Below, in pieces: positions 26,895 through 35,420 of a stretch of DNA of 64,000 nt. This DNA is from Niabella drilacis (lineage in GTDB: Bacteria; Bacteroidota; Bacteroidia; Chitinophagales; Chitinophagaceae): assembly GCF_900101395.1 (NCBI RefSeq), contig NZ_FMZO01000007.1, positions 184,764 through 248,763 of the forward strand. Reading direction: 5' to 3'. The position numbers were made by a program, and so were the translations under genes. The stretch's first letter is position 1; each line of letters begins with the position of its first letter. The notes under the pieces were generated by a model, which saw only the letters and a program-made list of their open reading frames with translations, searched no databases and was not told the origin of the DNA.

Positions 26895-27341
26895 ATGACG
26901 ATTAGAGAAGCTCAAATTGACGACATAAAACAAATGCAAATAGTAAGAAATTCTGTTACAGAAAACACTTTATCAAATCCTGACCTGGTAACGGACGATG
27001 ATTGCGAAGCGTTTATCACAGTAAGAGGAAAAGGCTGGGTTTGTGAAATCGACAAACAAATTGTGGGTTTTGCAATTGCTGACTTGAAAGAAAATAACAT
27101 TTGGGCATTGTTTTTAGACCCAAAATTTGAGAAAAAAGGCATTGGACAACTATTACACAAAACTATGTTAGACTGGTATTTTGCACAGACAAAAGAAAAA
27201 GTTTGGTTAGGAACCGCTTTTAATACAAGAGCAGAACGGTTTTATAGAAAAGCAGGTTGGACAGAAGTTGGAACGAACGGAACAAAAGAAATCAAATTTG
27301 AAATGACATATAATGACTGGACAACAAGCTCAAACAGCTAA
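26895..27341 (+). CDS. GNAT-family N-acetyltransferase
   Basis: 148 residues. The GNAT fold is clear: MTIREAQIDDIKQMQIVRNS at the start, the acetyl-CoA loop region LFLDPKFEKKGIGQLLHKTML with its Q/R-x-x-G-x-G/A-like KKGIGQ, and NTRAERFYRKAGWTEVG near the end. Substrate unknown. Codon use is visibly more AT-rich than in neighbouring genes, and an unusual sequence follows its stop directly; together they suggest arrival as a mobile cassette. Confidence 0.85.
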   Translation: MTIREAQIDDIKQMQIVRNSVTENTLSNPDLVTDDDCEAFITVRGKGWVCEIDKQIVGFAIADLKENNIWALFLDPKFEKKGIGQLLHKTMLDWYFAQTKEKVWLGTAFNTRAERFYRKAGWTEVGTNGTKEIKFEMTYNDWTTSSNS

Positions 27342-27405
27342 CAGGCAGTTTGGCAAAATACAGGTTTAATGCAAAACTGAACATTGGTGCTTCGATTTCC
27401 GCGAA
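27342..27405. repeat. Possible gene-cassette recombination site behind the GNAT gene
   Basis: The sequence from the stop onward (TAACAGGCAGTTTGGCAAAA and on to the TTCGATTTCCGCGAAG hairpin near 27391-27406) resembles, from memory, boundary sequences that follow single acetyltransferase cassettes in Bacteroidota. The TTCG...CGAA pairing is the only structure visible by eye. No second copy was found in the window. Confidence 0.3.
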
Positions 27406-27750
27406 GTGCGCCAGGCCTCGAAACGCGAACTAAACAGGAAAAATGCTGATGCAAGTATTAACGATATGATACTGATTGATGACAAAATGCGCGCCGATAT
27501 CATTAACATAAGAAGAGGTGGAAATGCGGGCAGTAGCTTTTATTATCTTTTCACATTGAGTAAGGTGGATACGGTAATATTACTAAAATGGATCAAAGAG
27601 GATCATCAGGAGATGGACTTCTTAATACATCCGGTCCCCGGACAACGGTCTCCTGCTCTACATTCCAAAGAATTGACAGCAAAAATTATCGATAAAATGG
27701 AAGGCGATGGCGATTTTTATGATACACTCAGGGAAAATAATTTGTTATGA
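27406..27750 (+). CDS. Hypothetical protein, 114 aa, possibly 5'-truncated
   Basis: Start GTG 27406 is uncertain; the N-terminal residues (MRQASKRELNRKN) are encoded by sequence belonging to the cassette boundary, so the original start may have been displaced. The body contains ILIDDKMRADIINIRRGGNA and YYLFTLSKVDTVILLKWIKEDH. Family not recognised. It overlaps the next gene by four bases. Confidence 0.5.
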   Translation: MRQASKRELNRKNADASINDMILIDDKMRADIINIRRGGNAGSSFYYLFTLSKVDTVILLKWIKEDHQEMDFLIHPVPGQRSPALHSKELTAKIIDKMEGDGDFYDTLRENNLL

Positions 27751-28271
27751 GCATGATAGAGGACAGTAGGATCTCATCAACGTTGTTTTGTAAGGATATC
27801 CGGAACAAGGAGTTCAAAAAGGCATTTGAAAAAATATTTGAGATGAAAATTGAAGATTTTCTGGCCGGTTATGAATATGATGAGCTTGATGAATTTCCTG
27901 TGGAAATGGAGAGCAGGGGCATTATGATCGGTTTTATTGCAGAGACCAATAAGACGCCACCTCAAATAGCATATATTGATGTGGATGTTCATCATTACCC
28001 TCAGCATATCGGTTGTCTCGTTAAAACGCTTCCGGAAGATACGAGCTTTGTAAATTCAGCATCTTTGCAAGAATATCTGGCACCTTGCGAAAATCTCCGG
28101 GTTTATCATTTTCTTTATAACAGAGAGCAGACAGATAGAATCATATTTCAATCAGAAGGTCTGCGATATGAACTCTCAATAAATGAAGCATCTGCTATTT
28201 CAAGGGTAAGAGTCTGTCTGGCTGAAATTGAATCCGATATCAATATGAGGATGTACTATCTTTTTGGCTGA
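27747..28271 (+). CDS. Hypothetical protein, 174 aa
   Basis: Acidic, no signal peptide: MIEDSRISSTLFCKDIRNKE, then AYIDVDVHHYPQHIGCLVKTLPED. Family not recognised. ATGA overlap with the upstream gene implies translational coupling. Such coupled pairs of small acidic proteins are typical of immunity-type gene sets, but this is context only. Confidence 0.55.
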   Translation: MSMIEDSRISSTLFCKDIRNKEFKKAFEKIFEMKIEDFLAGYEYDELDEFPVEMESRGIMIGFIAETNKTPPQIAYIDVDVHHYPQHIGCLVKTLPEDTSFVNSASLQEYLAPCENLRVYHFLYNREQTDRIIFQSEGLRYELSINEASAISRVRVCLAEIESDINMRMYYLFG

Positions 28272-28347
28272 AGGTTTAAATAAACAGCGCTATGGCAAGC
28301 TGACGCCGGTATCGTCCGGGTATTTTTATATCAATAAAACTAAAGCA

Positions 28348-28758
28348 ATGAAACAGCTAAGCTTAATACTTTTCCTTTTAACAACGGGGGTTTCATCTGC
28401 CCAAACAAATGCTGTTCCTAAAGAAATTCAAACCACTTTTGCCGGCATATGGGAAGTAAAAGAAAAATATGGAACGAATACGGTTTCCATCCGGTTTGAA
28501 CCCGGGAAAAATTACGCTGTGGTCAAAGACATTGGTAATGGCATGGCTCCTCCACGCACTTTTCAGGCAACTTTAAAAGGAAAAACATTCGTTATCCCCG
28601 CACAGAAAGAAAAGAACGATTATATCGAACTGGAAGTGATAAGAGGTAAGCTGCACCTGAGATCAAAACCGGTAAATTGGAACGGACAGGGAGACTTAGG
28701 TGATGATAATGCCAATAAGTTTAAAGTCAAAATTTTTACCCGGATGCTGCTTCATTAA
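28348..28758 (+). CDS. Small secreted hypothetical protein, 136 aa
   Basis: Start chosen at ATG 28348, where a clear signal peptide begins (MKQLSLILFLLTTGVSSAQ); the upstream in-frame TTG at 28264 overlaps the previous gene. The mature part is a small beta barrel by pattern: IWEVKEKYGTNTVSIRFEPG, TFQATLKGKTFVIPA, ELEVIRGKLHLRSK. It might be lipocalin-like. Function unknown. Confidence 0.6.
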   Translation: MKQLSLILFLLTTGVSSAQTNAVPKEIQTTFAGIWEVKEKYGTNTVSIRFEPGKNYAVVKDIGNGMAPPRTFQATLKGKTFVIPAQKEKNDYIELEVIRGKLHLRSKPVNWNGQGDLGDDNANKFKVKIFTRMLLH

Positions 28759-28775
28759 TCTGAAGTCAGGCAATG

Positions 28776-28840
28776 CAGTATTGACTCCTGTAAGGTTTCC
28801 TGCTCAATGTATAGTACTGCCTGCAGAAGGATTATCGAAC
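28776..28840 (-). repeat. Degenerate copy of tRNA-Glu 3' end and terminator region
   Basis: AGTATTGACTCCTGTAAGG, then TTTCCTGCTC, then TAGTACTGC, then TCGAAC align in order with the real locus at 51182-51240, which reads AGTATTGACTCCTACAAGG, TTTCCTGCTC, TAGTACCGC, TCGAAC. Orientation is the same. This is the longest and clearest of the three copies, about 65 bp. Best read as an old attachment-site duplicate or decayed tRNA copy. Confidence 0.65.
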
Positions 28841-28919
28841 GCTGTTGTTGAAGATTTTTTGAAATACAACGAGTTGCCCCACTGCCTATATCGTAAAACA
28901 AAAAGTGATTGAAGGCAAA

Positions 28920-28954
28920 AGGTTTATATTACTTCTTATCAGTAATATAAACCT
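28920..28954 (-). terminator. Terminator containing the stop codon of the minus-strand gene
   Basis: AGGTTTATATTACT (28920-28933) pairs perfectly with AGTAATATAAACCT (28941-28954) across a 7-base loop. The stop codon of the gene ending at 28929 lies inside the stem. On the minus strand the stem runs into CCTTTTG, a modest T run. Confidence 0.65.
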
Positions 28955-29615
28955 CTGTCAGGCCATCTGTCGATTTAAAGCGGATATTGTACCCGGTTTG
29001 CTCCGATAATTTTAGTGGCGGCAACGTTTCGGTTTCGAAGCGGGTACTTTCCAGCTGCTCTTTGGCTTTGAAGCTTTTGCTCATTCCGGTACTTTTAGCC
29101 AGGTAAAAATCATCATCTGTTACTTTTTTGATTATAAACCAGCCGTACCCGATTTCGGATCCGATTGGTGTACCCTTTTCTTTATACTTTTCATAATGAC
29201 CGAAATAAATAGCTCCAACTGCAGGTGCTTTTGCCATAGCAACAGCTTGAACAGGTTTTGGAAATGGCGGTTTTGCTGAATTGTAAATAATAAAACCAAA
29301 AAACGCAGCCACCAGCAGGGAAAGTATCCATCCTAAAACAGTCAGCTTGAAAACAAACGGTGGCTTTGGTACTTCGTTATACCGGCTTTGATAAAAAGCT
29401 TTCATTTCAGGCGTCCACAGGCGCCTGGGCACTTTGTTGTTAGTGGTTACATCCCAAAAATCGCCGGCAGCTTTCCGGGAATGTACCGTACATATCGCCA
29501 TACGCATGCGAGTACGTACAAACGAAAGGGTCATGCGCTGTTCGGGTGTTTGAGGGTTTTGCAGATGACCGGCTGAAAATTGCGATACCTCGTATCGCTG
29601 GACAAGAAAAAACAT
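28929..29615 (-). CDS. Hypothetical single-pass membrane protein, 228 aa
   Basis: A soluble N-terminal part of about 95 residues (QRMTLSFVRTRMRMAICTVH) precedes one membrane helix (VLGWILSLLVAAFFGFIIY, about 99-117) and an outer part with GYGWFIIKKVTDDDFYLAKST. Family not recognised. The gene ends within its own terminator hairpin. Confidence 0.55.
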   Translation of the reverse strand: MFFLVQRYEVSQFSAGHLQNPQTPEQRMTLSFVRTRMRMAICTVHSRKAAGDFWDVTTNNKVPRRLWTPEMKAFYQSRYNEVPKPPFVFKLTVLGWILSLLVAAFFGFIIYNSAKPPFPKPVQAVAMAKAPAVGAIYFGHYEKYKEKGTPIGSEIGYGWFIIKKVTDDDFYLAKSTGMSKSFKAKEQLESTRFETETLPPLKLSEQTGYNIRFKSTDGLTEVYITDKK

Positions 29616-29737
29616 TGGCGTATGAATTTATAAATGTTAGGTGTTTAAATATTGCTGATATTCTTCGGAATGTCGTGGTTTACTTTTGTCCTGATTGACA
29701 GGTAACGTAAATGGTATGCTGTGATCTTTTATCATTT

Positions 29738-30157
29738 CTAAATGATGCCTGTTTTAAATAAAAAATAGCCACACCCGATCAACAGCATTGGCAAACCCAT
29801 GGCCCATAAAATATTACTACCTGAATACATGCCCCAGTAAGAAAGGATGCGTATGTCTTTTGCATTTTGAGGATGATATACCAGGGTTACTTTTTCGCCG
29901 ATATTATATGCAGGTGGGCTAGCACCTGTGTTGGGTGTATATGTTTTTATTTCACCGTTAGTGCTGTATTCCATTAAAGGGGCATACATAATTACACCCT
30001 TATCATCCCGGGAAGGAATATTTTCTACTACCGTTGCCTCTGTTTTAGTCCCTGATAAAATAAGTCTGCGTGAGCTTCTGAAAGATAAAATGCCCAGTGC
30101 TATAAGTATAGCGCCTATAATGAATAAAGTTGCATGTATTGCGGTTGCCATTTTCAT
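29738..30157 (-). CDS. DUF3592-family membrane protein
   Basis: 139 residues with two membrane helices (FIIGAILIALGILSF near the N-terminus; ILWAMGLPMLLIGCGYFLF near the C-terminus) around a small beta domain: TEATVVENIPSRDDKGV and EYSTNGEIKTYTPN, GEKVTLVYHPQNAKDIRI. This is the DUF3592 layout; function unknown. It overlaps the stop of the upstream lipocalin-like gene by four bases. Confidence 0.75.
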   Translation of the reverse strand: MKMATAIHATLFIIGAILIALGILSFRSSRRLILSGTKTEATVVENIPSRDDKGVIMYAPLMEYSTNGEIKTYTPNTGASPPAYNIGEKVTLVYHPQNAKDIRILSYWGMYSGSNILWAMGLPMLLIGCGYFLFKTGII

Positions 30158-30627
30158 TTTTTTGATGATCTGGTAAGAACCAGGATTTGCAGGTAATTGG
30201 TTGTATCGCCATCGTAGTTAGTTGCACCCAGGTTAAACCACATTTCTTTTTTTGTAAGCTGGTACACATTGAATATATCGGGTCGGGTTCCCCCGGTTAT
30301 ATTACTTAATGTTAATTGCTGAGCCTGTTCATCGAAGGTATAAGTGCCTGCGCGGTGATTCCGTACAACACAACCGGCAGCAGAGGATTTGTAACTGGTA
30401 AAGCTATAATCGCTGCCCGTGTCAAAGGTCCAGTTGTTATTGGCATCACAGGTTTTTATCGTATCGGAGGATAAAACGGTTTTGCCGGGCGTGTATAATA
30501 CCAAAACTCTTGATTGTTTCCATGTGCCTAACAGAAGTTCTTTTCCCGTAGGCGGATCCGTTTTGTCTTTGGAGCAGGATATGGATAATATGGTTAAGCC
30601 TAAGGCCAATAATAATGTGTATTTCAT
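30154..30627 (-). CDS. Lipocalin-like lipoprotein
   Basis: 157 residues. Lipoprotein signal (LTILSISC, Cys18). The mature part starts LLLGTWKQSRVLVLY, the usual GTW entry of Bacteroidota lipocalin-like domains, and continues with ANNNWTFDTGSDYSF and AGTYTFDEQAQQLTLSNI. Small-ligand binding is the family idea; the ligand is unknown. ATGA overlap with the DUF3592 gene indicates coupling. Confidence 0.7.
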   Translation of the reverse strand: MKYTLLLALGLTILSISCSKDKTDPPTGKELLLGTWKQSRVLVLYTPGKTVLSSDTIKTCDANNNWTFDTGSDYSFTSYKSSAAGCVVRNHRAGTYTFDEQAQQLTLSNITGGTRPDIFNVYQLTKKEMWFNLGATNYDGDTTNYLQILVLTRSSKK

Positions 30628-30651
30628 TTTTGCTGTTCTTTTTTTAAGAAA

Positions 30652-31158
30652 TTATATTTTTTCGGATGTATACTTTTCTATTGCATTCATTATTTCTTCT
30701 TTAGCGGCGGATACTTCCACGAGCGAAACCTTTAATGTTCCTTTCAAGGTTTTCAGGAAGCTATCGCGTACAAAAAAATTCTTCATTCTTGCAGCATATT
30801 TTCCAGGATTGTGAACGGCCATTTCCAGCATCCCGTCATAAACATTTATCGAGGCTATATCATGCCAGTCGATCAGCCCTGCGGATTTTATAACCGGGGT
30901 AGTAAACCCTGCAATGCCTTTTTCGTTAATACTGATCGCTACTTCGTTCTCTGCTTCAGGTGCTGTCAGCAACCGGAAGAAAATAAGCAGGGATAGTATA
31001 GCAAGTACAATACCTCCATACGTTACTGCTGATACTATATGATTTGCAAAAAAGAAATAGTATACTGCTATAGCCGTACCCAACAGGGCTATCAGTAAAA
31101 ATAGAACCGCCAGCCGGGTCTGTTTTTTTTTGCTATAATAAAAATTAATTTCGTTCAT
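30652..31158 (-). CDS. STM3941-family-like membrane protein
   Basis: 168 residues from ATG 31158; an upstream in-frame ATG (31314) lies inside the neighbouring gene. Two membrane helices (LAVLFLLIALLGTAIAVYYFFF; VTYGGIVLAILSLLIFFRLL) are followed by a cytoplasmic PH-like part: ISINEKGIAGFTTP, GLIDWHDIASINVYDGMLEM, FLKTLKGTLKVSL. The pattern fits STM3941 family proteins, some of which accompany toxin/immunity gene sets. Function unproven. Confidence 0.65.
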   Translation of the reverse strand: MNEINFYYSKKKQTRLAVLFLLIALLGTAIAVYYFFFANHIVSAVTYGGIVLAILSLLIFFRLLTAPEAENEVAISINEKGIAGFTTPVIKSAGLIDWHDIASINVYDGMLEMAVHNPGKYAARMKNFFVRDSFLKTLKGTLKVSLVEVSAAKEEIMNAIEKYTSEKI

Positions 31159-31187
31159 GATATGATGGATGTTTAAGTTGGAAAAAA

Positions 31188-31742
31188 TCACCACCATTGG
31201 GCATCGGGTAGTGCGTAGAAAACAGTATCCGGCCGGGTTTGCCACGGCGCGCGATGAAAATGCCAGCATTCTTTTATCTTGTCCATATACCTGGCAATTT
31301 GGCGTTGTCCCCATTGATATCCGGTTTTGTATTCTTTTCCATTGTGGAATAGGGTTCCGAAAATCATGGGTGTGGAGTTCCCGGAAACACCGCCGGTAAA
31401 TTGGATCGCTTTTTTTATGTGCAACTTTAGTCCTGCCGGAAACACCACAACTTTTGTATAATCGCCGTTTTTTTCGCGTTCTTCAAGGTACTGCCAGTCA
31501 GGATGAAGGCTGTCCAGCAGCAAATAGGGATAGCTTTTATCTCCGTTAAGCCGGGCTTTTTCCATAACTAACACAGTTTGCTTGTCCAGTGTTACGGTTT
31601 TGCCGATCCAATTGTTATATGGAGCGTATTTGCTGATATCAGTGGATTTTGTCTTGATGGTTGAGTAAAGAACAAAAGTCAATAAAACCAATCCGCCGAT
31701 AACGATCAACATAACAAGGCCTATTATCTTTTTAGTTTTCAT
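31188..31742 (-). CDS. Hypothetical single-pass membrane protein, 184 aa
   Basis: Start set at ATG 31742 (MKTKKIIGLVMLIVIGGLVLL), giving an N-terminal membrane anchor. The outer domain includes IGKTVTLDKQTVLVMEKARL and HPDWQYLEEREKNGDYTKVVVFPAG and ends HFHRAPWQTRPDTVFYALPD. Family not recognised. It lies 16 bases beyond the stop of the DKNYY gene, so likely same transcript. Confidence 0.6.
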   Translation of the reverse strand: MKTKKIIGLVMLIVIGGLVLLTFVLYSTIKTKSTDISKYAPYNNWIGKTVTLDKQTVLVMEKARLNGDKSYPYLLLDSLHPDWQYLEEREKNGDYTKVVVFPAGLKLHIKKAIQFTGGVSGNSTPMIFGTLFHNGKEYKTGYQWGQRQIARYMDKIKECWHFHRAPWQTRPDTVFYALPDAQWW

Positions 31743-31758
31743 TTCGGATTTTTGCTGA

Positions 31759-32490
31759 TCATCTTTTTCTTTTTCCAAATAAGTAGCGATAGTCATCATC
31801 TATTGCATATCCCAGCTCATCCTTTATTTGAAAACGAAGCCGGTCAGGGCTTTTTGTTCTGATTGTTTTGACGGTTTTTGCAATAGTGTCTATATAAAAT
31901 GCAAACTGCCTGTCAACCGCGTAAAATGTATGATCCCACTCGTGGTAGTAAGCGCTGTTAATACATTGTTCCAAAATCCTGAAACTGCCCGCATCGGCTT
32001 CGGGGATTATTTTGTCTCGGAAATACACGTTTCTCCTGTCTTTTGCCATGTTACCTATACGTTCTCCGTATAATACTTCAAACGTGGCGGTATCCACGGC
32101 TGGTACTTCCTTAAAATAAGCAAAATATATCTTGTTGTTTACCTGCTGGTATAATCCTGACAAAGGTTTTACATCTTCAAAACGGTAGGGGAGCTTTTGA
32201 TCGAAGATATAATCGGTACCGTTGGATGTTGCCATTCCTTTTTTGAAATCAAGGAGATGAAAATCCAGAGGGTGGGCATCTGCCAAAACACAAAACGGAT
32301 TCATGTGGCTTTCCAGGTAGATATTATTTTTATCCCTGAAATAATGAAAATTAGAACCATTGCTTTCAATAATTTCAAAATCGGGAAAGTGGATGAGTGG
32401 ATAAAATTTTCGATACACTTCTTTATTGAAATGTAAAATGATATGGTTATTCACAATTGCAAAGCCGTTTCCCAGATCTTTTCGGACCAT
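31759..32490 (-). CDS. DKNYY-family protein
   Basis: 243 residues with repeated modules of the DKNYY type: HYFRDKNNIYLESH, KIYFAYFKEVPAVDTATFEVL, AKDRRNVYFRDKIIPEADAGSF, DHTFYAVDRQFAFYID. No signal peptide is visible. DKNYY proteins occur in many bacteria with unknown function, often near toxin/immunity clusters. It heads a run of minus-strand genes down to 30652. Confidence 0.7.
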   Translation of the reverse strand: MVRKDLGNGFAIVNNHIILHFNKEVYRKFYPLIHFPDFEIIESNGSNFHYFRDKNNIYLESHMNPFCVLADAHPLDFHLLDFKKGMATSNGTDYIFDQKLPYRFEDVKPLSGLYQQVNNKIYFAYFKEVPAVDTATFEVLYGERIGNMAKDRRNVYFRDKIIPEADAGSFRILEQCINSAYYHEWDHTFYAVDRQFAFYIDTIAKTVKTIRTKSPDRLRFQIKDELGYAIDDDYRYLFGKRKR

Positions 32491-32573
32491 TTTTTATGTT
32501 TTTACAGAAGGGTTCCCTGTACTTTAATGTTCATCCACGTCAATGTTAATGCAGATGCAGTTTGGGGAGAAGA

Positions 32574-32918
32574 TCAGGTATTTGATGGATTTTCTTTATC
32601 TAAGAACGGGAATTGCGTGTCGAACATTCCGCCAATTACCGGCAGGGGCTTTTTCACGTTGTTGGCCGCATTAATGATACCGATGATCATTATAATTAAA
32701 AATAAAACGCCGGCGTAGCTCAAACTGCTTGCAAGCCAGGGTGAGGCCTTGGAGACGAAAAATAAGACAATATTAAACAAAATAGCAATAAGCCAGAGGC
32801 CCAAACCTTGTTTTAAATGATAGATGCAGAAATCAGTTCTTTGGGATTTTCCACCGAAATAGGCTGCCAGCCATAAAATACCAATATAGCTGAGAATGGA
32901 TTGCGTTTTTGGAGTCAT
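32574..32918 (-). CDS. DUF4870-like small membrane protein
   Basis: 114 residues, three or four membrane helices (ILSYIGILWLAAYFGG; GLGLWLIAILFNIVLFFV; AGVLFLIIMIIGIINAANN). The FCIYHLKQGLGLW segment and overall shape fit DUF4870/Tic20-like import-component-type proteins. The C-terminus (VIGGMFDTQFPFLDKE) is soluble. Function unknown. Confidence 0.65.
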   Translation of the reverse strand: MTPKTQSILSYIGILWLAAYFGGKSQRTDFCIYHLKQGLGLWLIAILFNIVLFFVSKASPWLASSLSYAGVLFLIIMIIGIINAANNVKKPLPVIGGMFDTQFPFLDKENPSNT

Positions 32919-33110
32919 GATTTTTTATTTTTGTTTAAGGCAAATATGACACCCTGAAAACCAAAAACCTTTCCTGGAGTGCTGACAAATCGTCTACAAT
33001 ATTGAAAGTCGTATATACAAAGTATATACATATTTTTTAAATATCTGTAAATCAATGTTTTTTAAAAGTTCGATTCCGGCATACCTCGGCATTTTTTATG
33101 GATAGAGCCT

Positions 33111-33118
33111 TAAATTTG
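33111..33118 (+). promoter_or_regulatory. Promoter -7 element of the TPR regulator
   Basis: TAAATTTG is an exact match to TAnnTTTG, 26 bp before the ATG at 33145. A T-rich stretch at about 33091-33097 could serve as the -33 element, at an untypically short distance. Confidence 0.45.
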
Positions 33119-33144
33119 ATGCAAAGAACCTTTTTGATATATAT

Positions 33145-34947
33145 ATGAAAATTTCTTTTGTCCTCATTGCTGTATCTATAATGACCGGGCGGGTTAATGC
33201 ACAGCTAAATCCGGCAATCCAGCAGGACCTGGCAACGCTGGAGATATTACGTATTAAAAACCAGCCGGAAGAAGCTTTGGAACTGATAAAACGATCTGTT
33301 CTGAGAAAGGGAAATTCAGTCGACGATATGACCTATTTATATGCCAGCCAAAGTATGATCTATGGTGCTATGGATAGCCTGCTTTTGAGTAAAAAATATG
33401 CTGATCTGGGTTTGGAGTATAGCACAAAAGCTAAAAGCAGGGGGGCCAAAGCCATTGCTTACCGTGCAAATGCATCGCTTTACCGCCAGCTTAACCTGCC
33501 TGATGAAGTGGTGAAAAGCGCGTTAGAGGGGTTGCAGTTTTTAGACAAAAGCGGCAAGGACCTGCTGACTCAGTACGCGCTCAACTATTTGTTGTATGGT
33601 GTGTACAGCCGCTGGAACGATGAAACTAAAATGAACTACTATATTCGACAGTGTGAGAAAATTGCACTGATGGACAATAATGATAACTCGTTGGTCAATG
33701 TAAACAATGGCATTTCCAGTATGTTCCAGGCAAAATATGAAAACACCCGGCAAAAACCGTTGCTCGACAGCAGTTTTCATTATCTGCAAAAGTCGTTTGC
33801 ACTTCATAAGAAAAATCCTGGAAAAATCAGCCCGAATAGCTTTGTGATCACCTGTGTAAATTTTGCTAATTATTATTTCGAATTTTCCAAAGAGCCATTG
33901 GAAGAACGTAAGAAGCAGGCATTTCGCTACCTTTCGCTTGCTGTGCAGGAGCTTGAAAATAATCATGCCGCACCGGATTATTGGGTTAATATATATGGTA
34001 TTAAAAGCAGTTTTGCCGAAGAGGAAAAGAACCTGCCGCAGGCAGAGCAGTACCTGCTTCAATGTATTAGCCAGATACAGCAGGACAAAAAAACGTTTTA
34101 CAAATCTGAATATACCGTTTATAAGCACCTGGCTGATATTGCTGTTAAGAAGGATGACCTAAAAGCAGCACTTAATTATCAGCAGATAGCCGAAAAATTA
34201 TTGAAAAAGACTTTCGACCAGCAGCAAATTTTTAATACACAAAAGCTGGAAGTACAGTACGAAACGGAAAAGAAGAATCAGCAGTTGAAACTGCTGAGCC
34301 AGAGGGCTGAGTTTCGAAAAAGGCAGGACTATTTATACGGTGGCATTGTGCTGGCTTTGATGGCGGGATTGGGCTTCATGTTTCGCTCGTATCACTTTAA
34401 ACTCCGGTATTCTATTGAACGCGAAAAAAAACTGGAACAGGAAAAGGGAGAAGCGGAAAATCGGGCTACAATGCAATTAAAACTGGAAAAGGAAGAACAG
34501 GCAAGACTAAAAACCGAACAGGAGCTGCTGGAACTAAAGCGTAAGCAACTGGAAAAAGAGGCATTGGCCAACTCGCTGATCATTGAACATAAAAACGATA
34601 TGCTGCAACAGATACAGTCTCAACTGAAAGACGGCAATGCCGGGCATATTAAAAAACTGCTGAAAGAAGAGATGCTGCTCAATGCCGACTTTGAAGAGAT
34701 TAAATTGCAAATACAGCAGTTGCATCCCGGTTTTTTCAACCAGCTTTCTGAAAAAGCTGTGCAGAAGCTTACACCATTGGACGTGAAATACTGTGCCTAC
34801 CTGCATCTGCAAATGACCACGAAGCAAATAGCTCAGGCGCTACACGTAGAGCCGCAAAGTGTACGTATGTTTAAGTACCGGTTGAAGCAAAAATTCGGAT
34901 TGGACAAGGATACGAACCTGGAGGAGTTTTTACAGGCTTTGTTTTGA
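33145..34947 (+). CDS. Membrane-anchored TPR protein with C-terminal LuxR-like HTH
   Basis: 600 residues: signal peptide (ends VNAQ), a long run of TPR-like helices (about 25-390), one membrane helix (YLYGGIVLALMAGLGFMF, near 398-415), a Lys/Glu-rich coiled coil (about 420-500) and a helix-turn-helix (LTPLDVKYCAYLHLQMTTKQ, then IAQALHVEPQSVRMFKYRLK). This Bacteroidota architecture puts a sensor in the periplasm and a DNA-binding domain in the cytoplasm on one chain. The signal and target genes are unknown. It is a lone gene with its own promoter and terminator. Confidence 0.82.
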   Translation: MKISFVLIAVSIMTGRVNAQLNPAIQQDLATLEILRIKNQPEEALELIKRSVLRKGNSVDDMTYLYASQSMIYGAMDSLLLSKKYADLGLEYSTKAKSRGAKAIAYRANASLYRQLNLPDEVVKSALEGLQFLDKSGKDLLTQYALNYLLYGVYSRWNDETKMNYYIRQCEKIALMDNNDNSLVNVNNGISSMFQAKYENTRQKPLLDSSFHYLQKSFALHKKNPGKISPNSFVITCVNFANYYFEFSKEPLEERKKQAFRYLSLAVQELENNHAAPDYWVNIYGIKSSFAEEEKNLPQAEQYLLQCISQIQQDKKTFYKSEYTVYKHLADIAVKKDDLKAALNYQQIAEKLLKKTFDQQQIFNTQKLEVQYETEKKNQQLKLLSQRAEFRKRQDYLYGGIVLALMAGLGFMFRSYHFKLRYSIEREKKLEQEKGEAENRATMQLKLEKEEQARLKTEQELLELKRKQLEKEALANSLIIEHKNDMLQQIQSQLKDGNAGHIKKLLKEEMLLNADFEEIKLQIQQLHPGFFNQLSEKAVQKLTPLDVKYCAYLHLQMTTKQIAQALHVEPQSVRMFKYRLKQKFGLDKDTNLEEFLQALF

Positions 34948-34978
34948 AATGATCGCTTTTAGCGAGTTCATTTTTTTT
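34947..34978 (+). terminator. Terminator of the TPR regulator
   Basis: TCGCT (34953-34957) pairs with AGCGA (34961-34965); outer AAATGA and TCATTT extend the stem past a small bulge, and an eight-T run follows. The stem begins at the last base of the coding sequence. Confidence 0.75.
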
Positions 34979-35181
34979 GAAGCGTCTCTTATTAGCACAA
35001 AAGAGTTGTTGTATATCCTCGCAGAAGCTTTTCTTGAAAGTGGTGCGTTTTGAAATCAGGTAGACTGCTAACCCGATAGGGTGTTTGCGGCATATAGTTG
35101 TTTCGGGATCATTAATAGAATAGAGAATAAATAGTGTAAGATTAAAGGTATGAAAAGAATTGTTTCCAGGTATATTACCTG

Positions 35182-35420
35182 GGGCAAACGCATCTGAATT
35201 GGGTAAAAAGAGCACACCTGGAGCATTTTCAGGCACTATAAGTGCCGCGTGTTTATAGCAAGGTATTAAAGAGAAAAGCCGGCTCCTGTGGGAGCCGCGT
35301 AAAATTTCGGGCCCAACAAACACGCGGCTCCTACAGGAGCCGGGTTGATAAAACAGCAGATTACTATAAACACGGGGCTCCACCGGAGCTGAACAATACT
35401 GAAATTAGATGCGTTTGCCC
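35182..35420. repeat. MITE-like intergenic element, copy A
   Basis: 239 bp bounded by 14-bp inverted repeats GGGCAAACGCATCT and AGATGCGTTTGCCC. The interior has hairpins GGCTCCTGTGGGAGCC and CGGCTCCTACAGGAGCCG. An identical 11-bp word GGTATATTACC stands outside each end (35169-35179 and 35422-35432), as a target duplication would. A shorter copy lies at 55154-55343; A has about 49 extra bases from an internal duplication of the CAAACACG...GGCTCC segment. No protein is encoded, although it produces misleading open frames. Confidence 0.75.

Noticed and set aside
34871..35383. Minus-strand frame encoding SLIPCYKHAALIVPENAPG
   Set aside because: It lies in MITE-like copy A; a similar peptide appears from copy B at 54954-55319. 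The likeness comes from the DNA repeat, not from a protein family.
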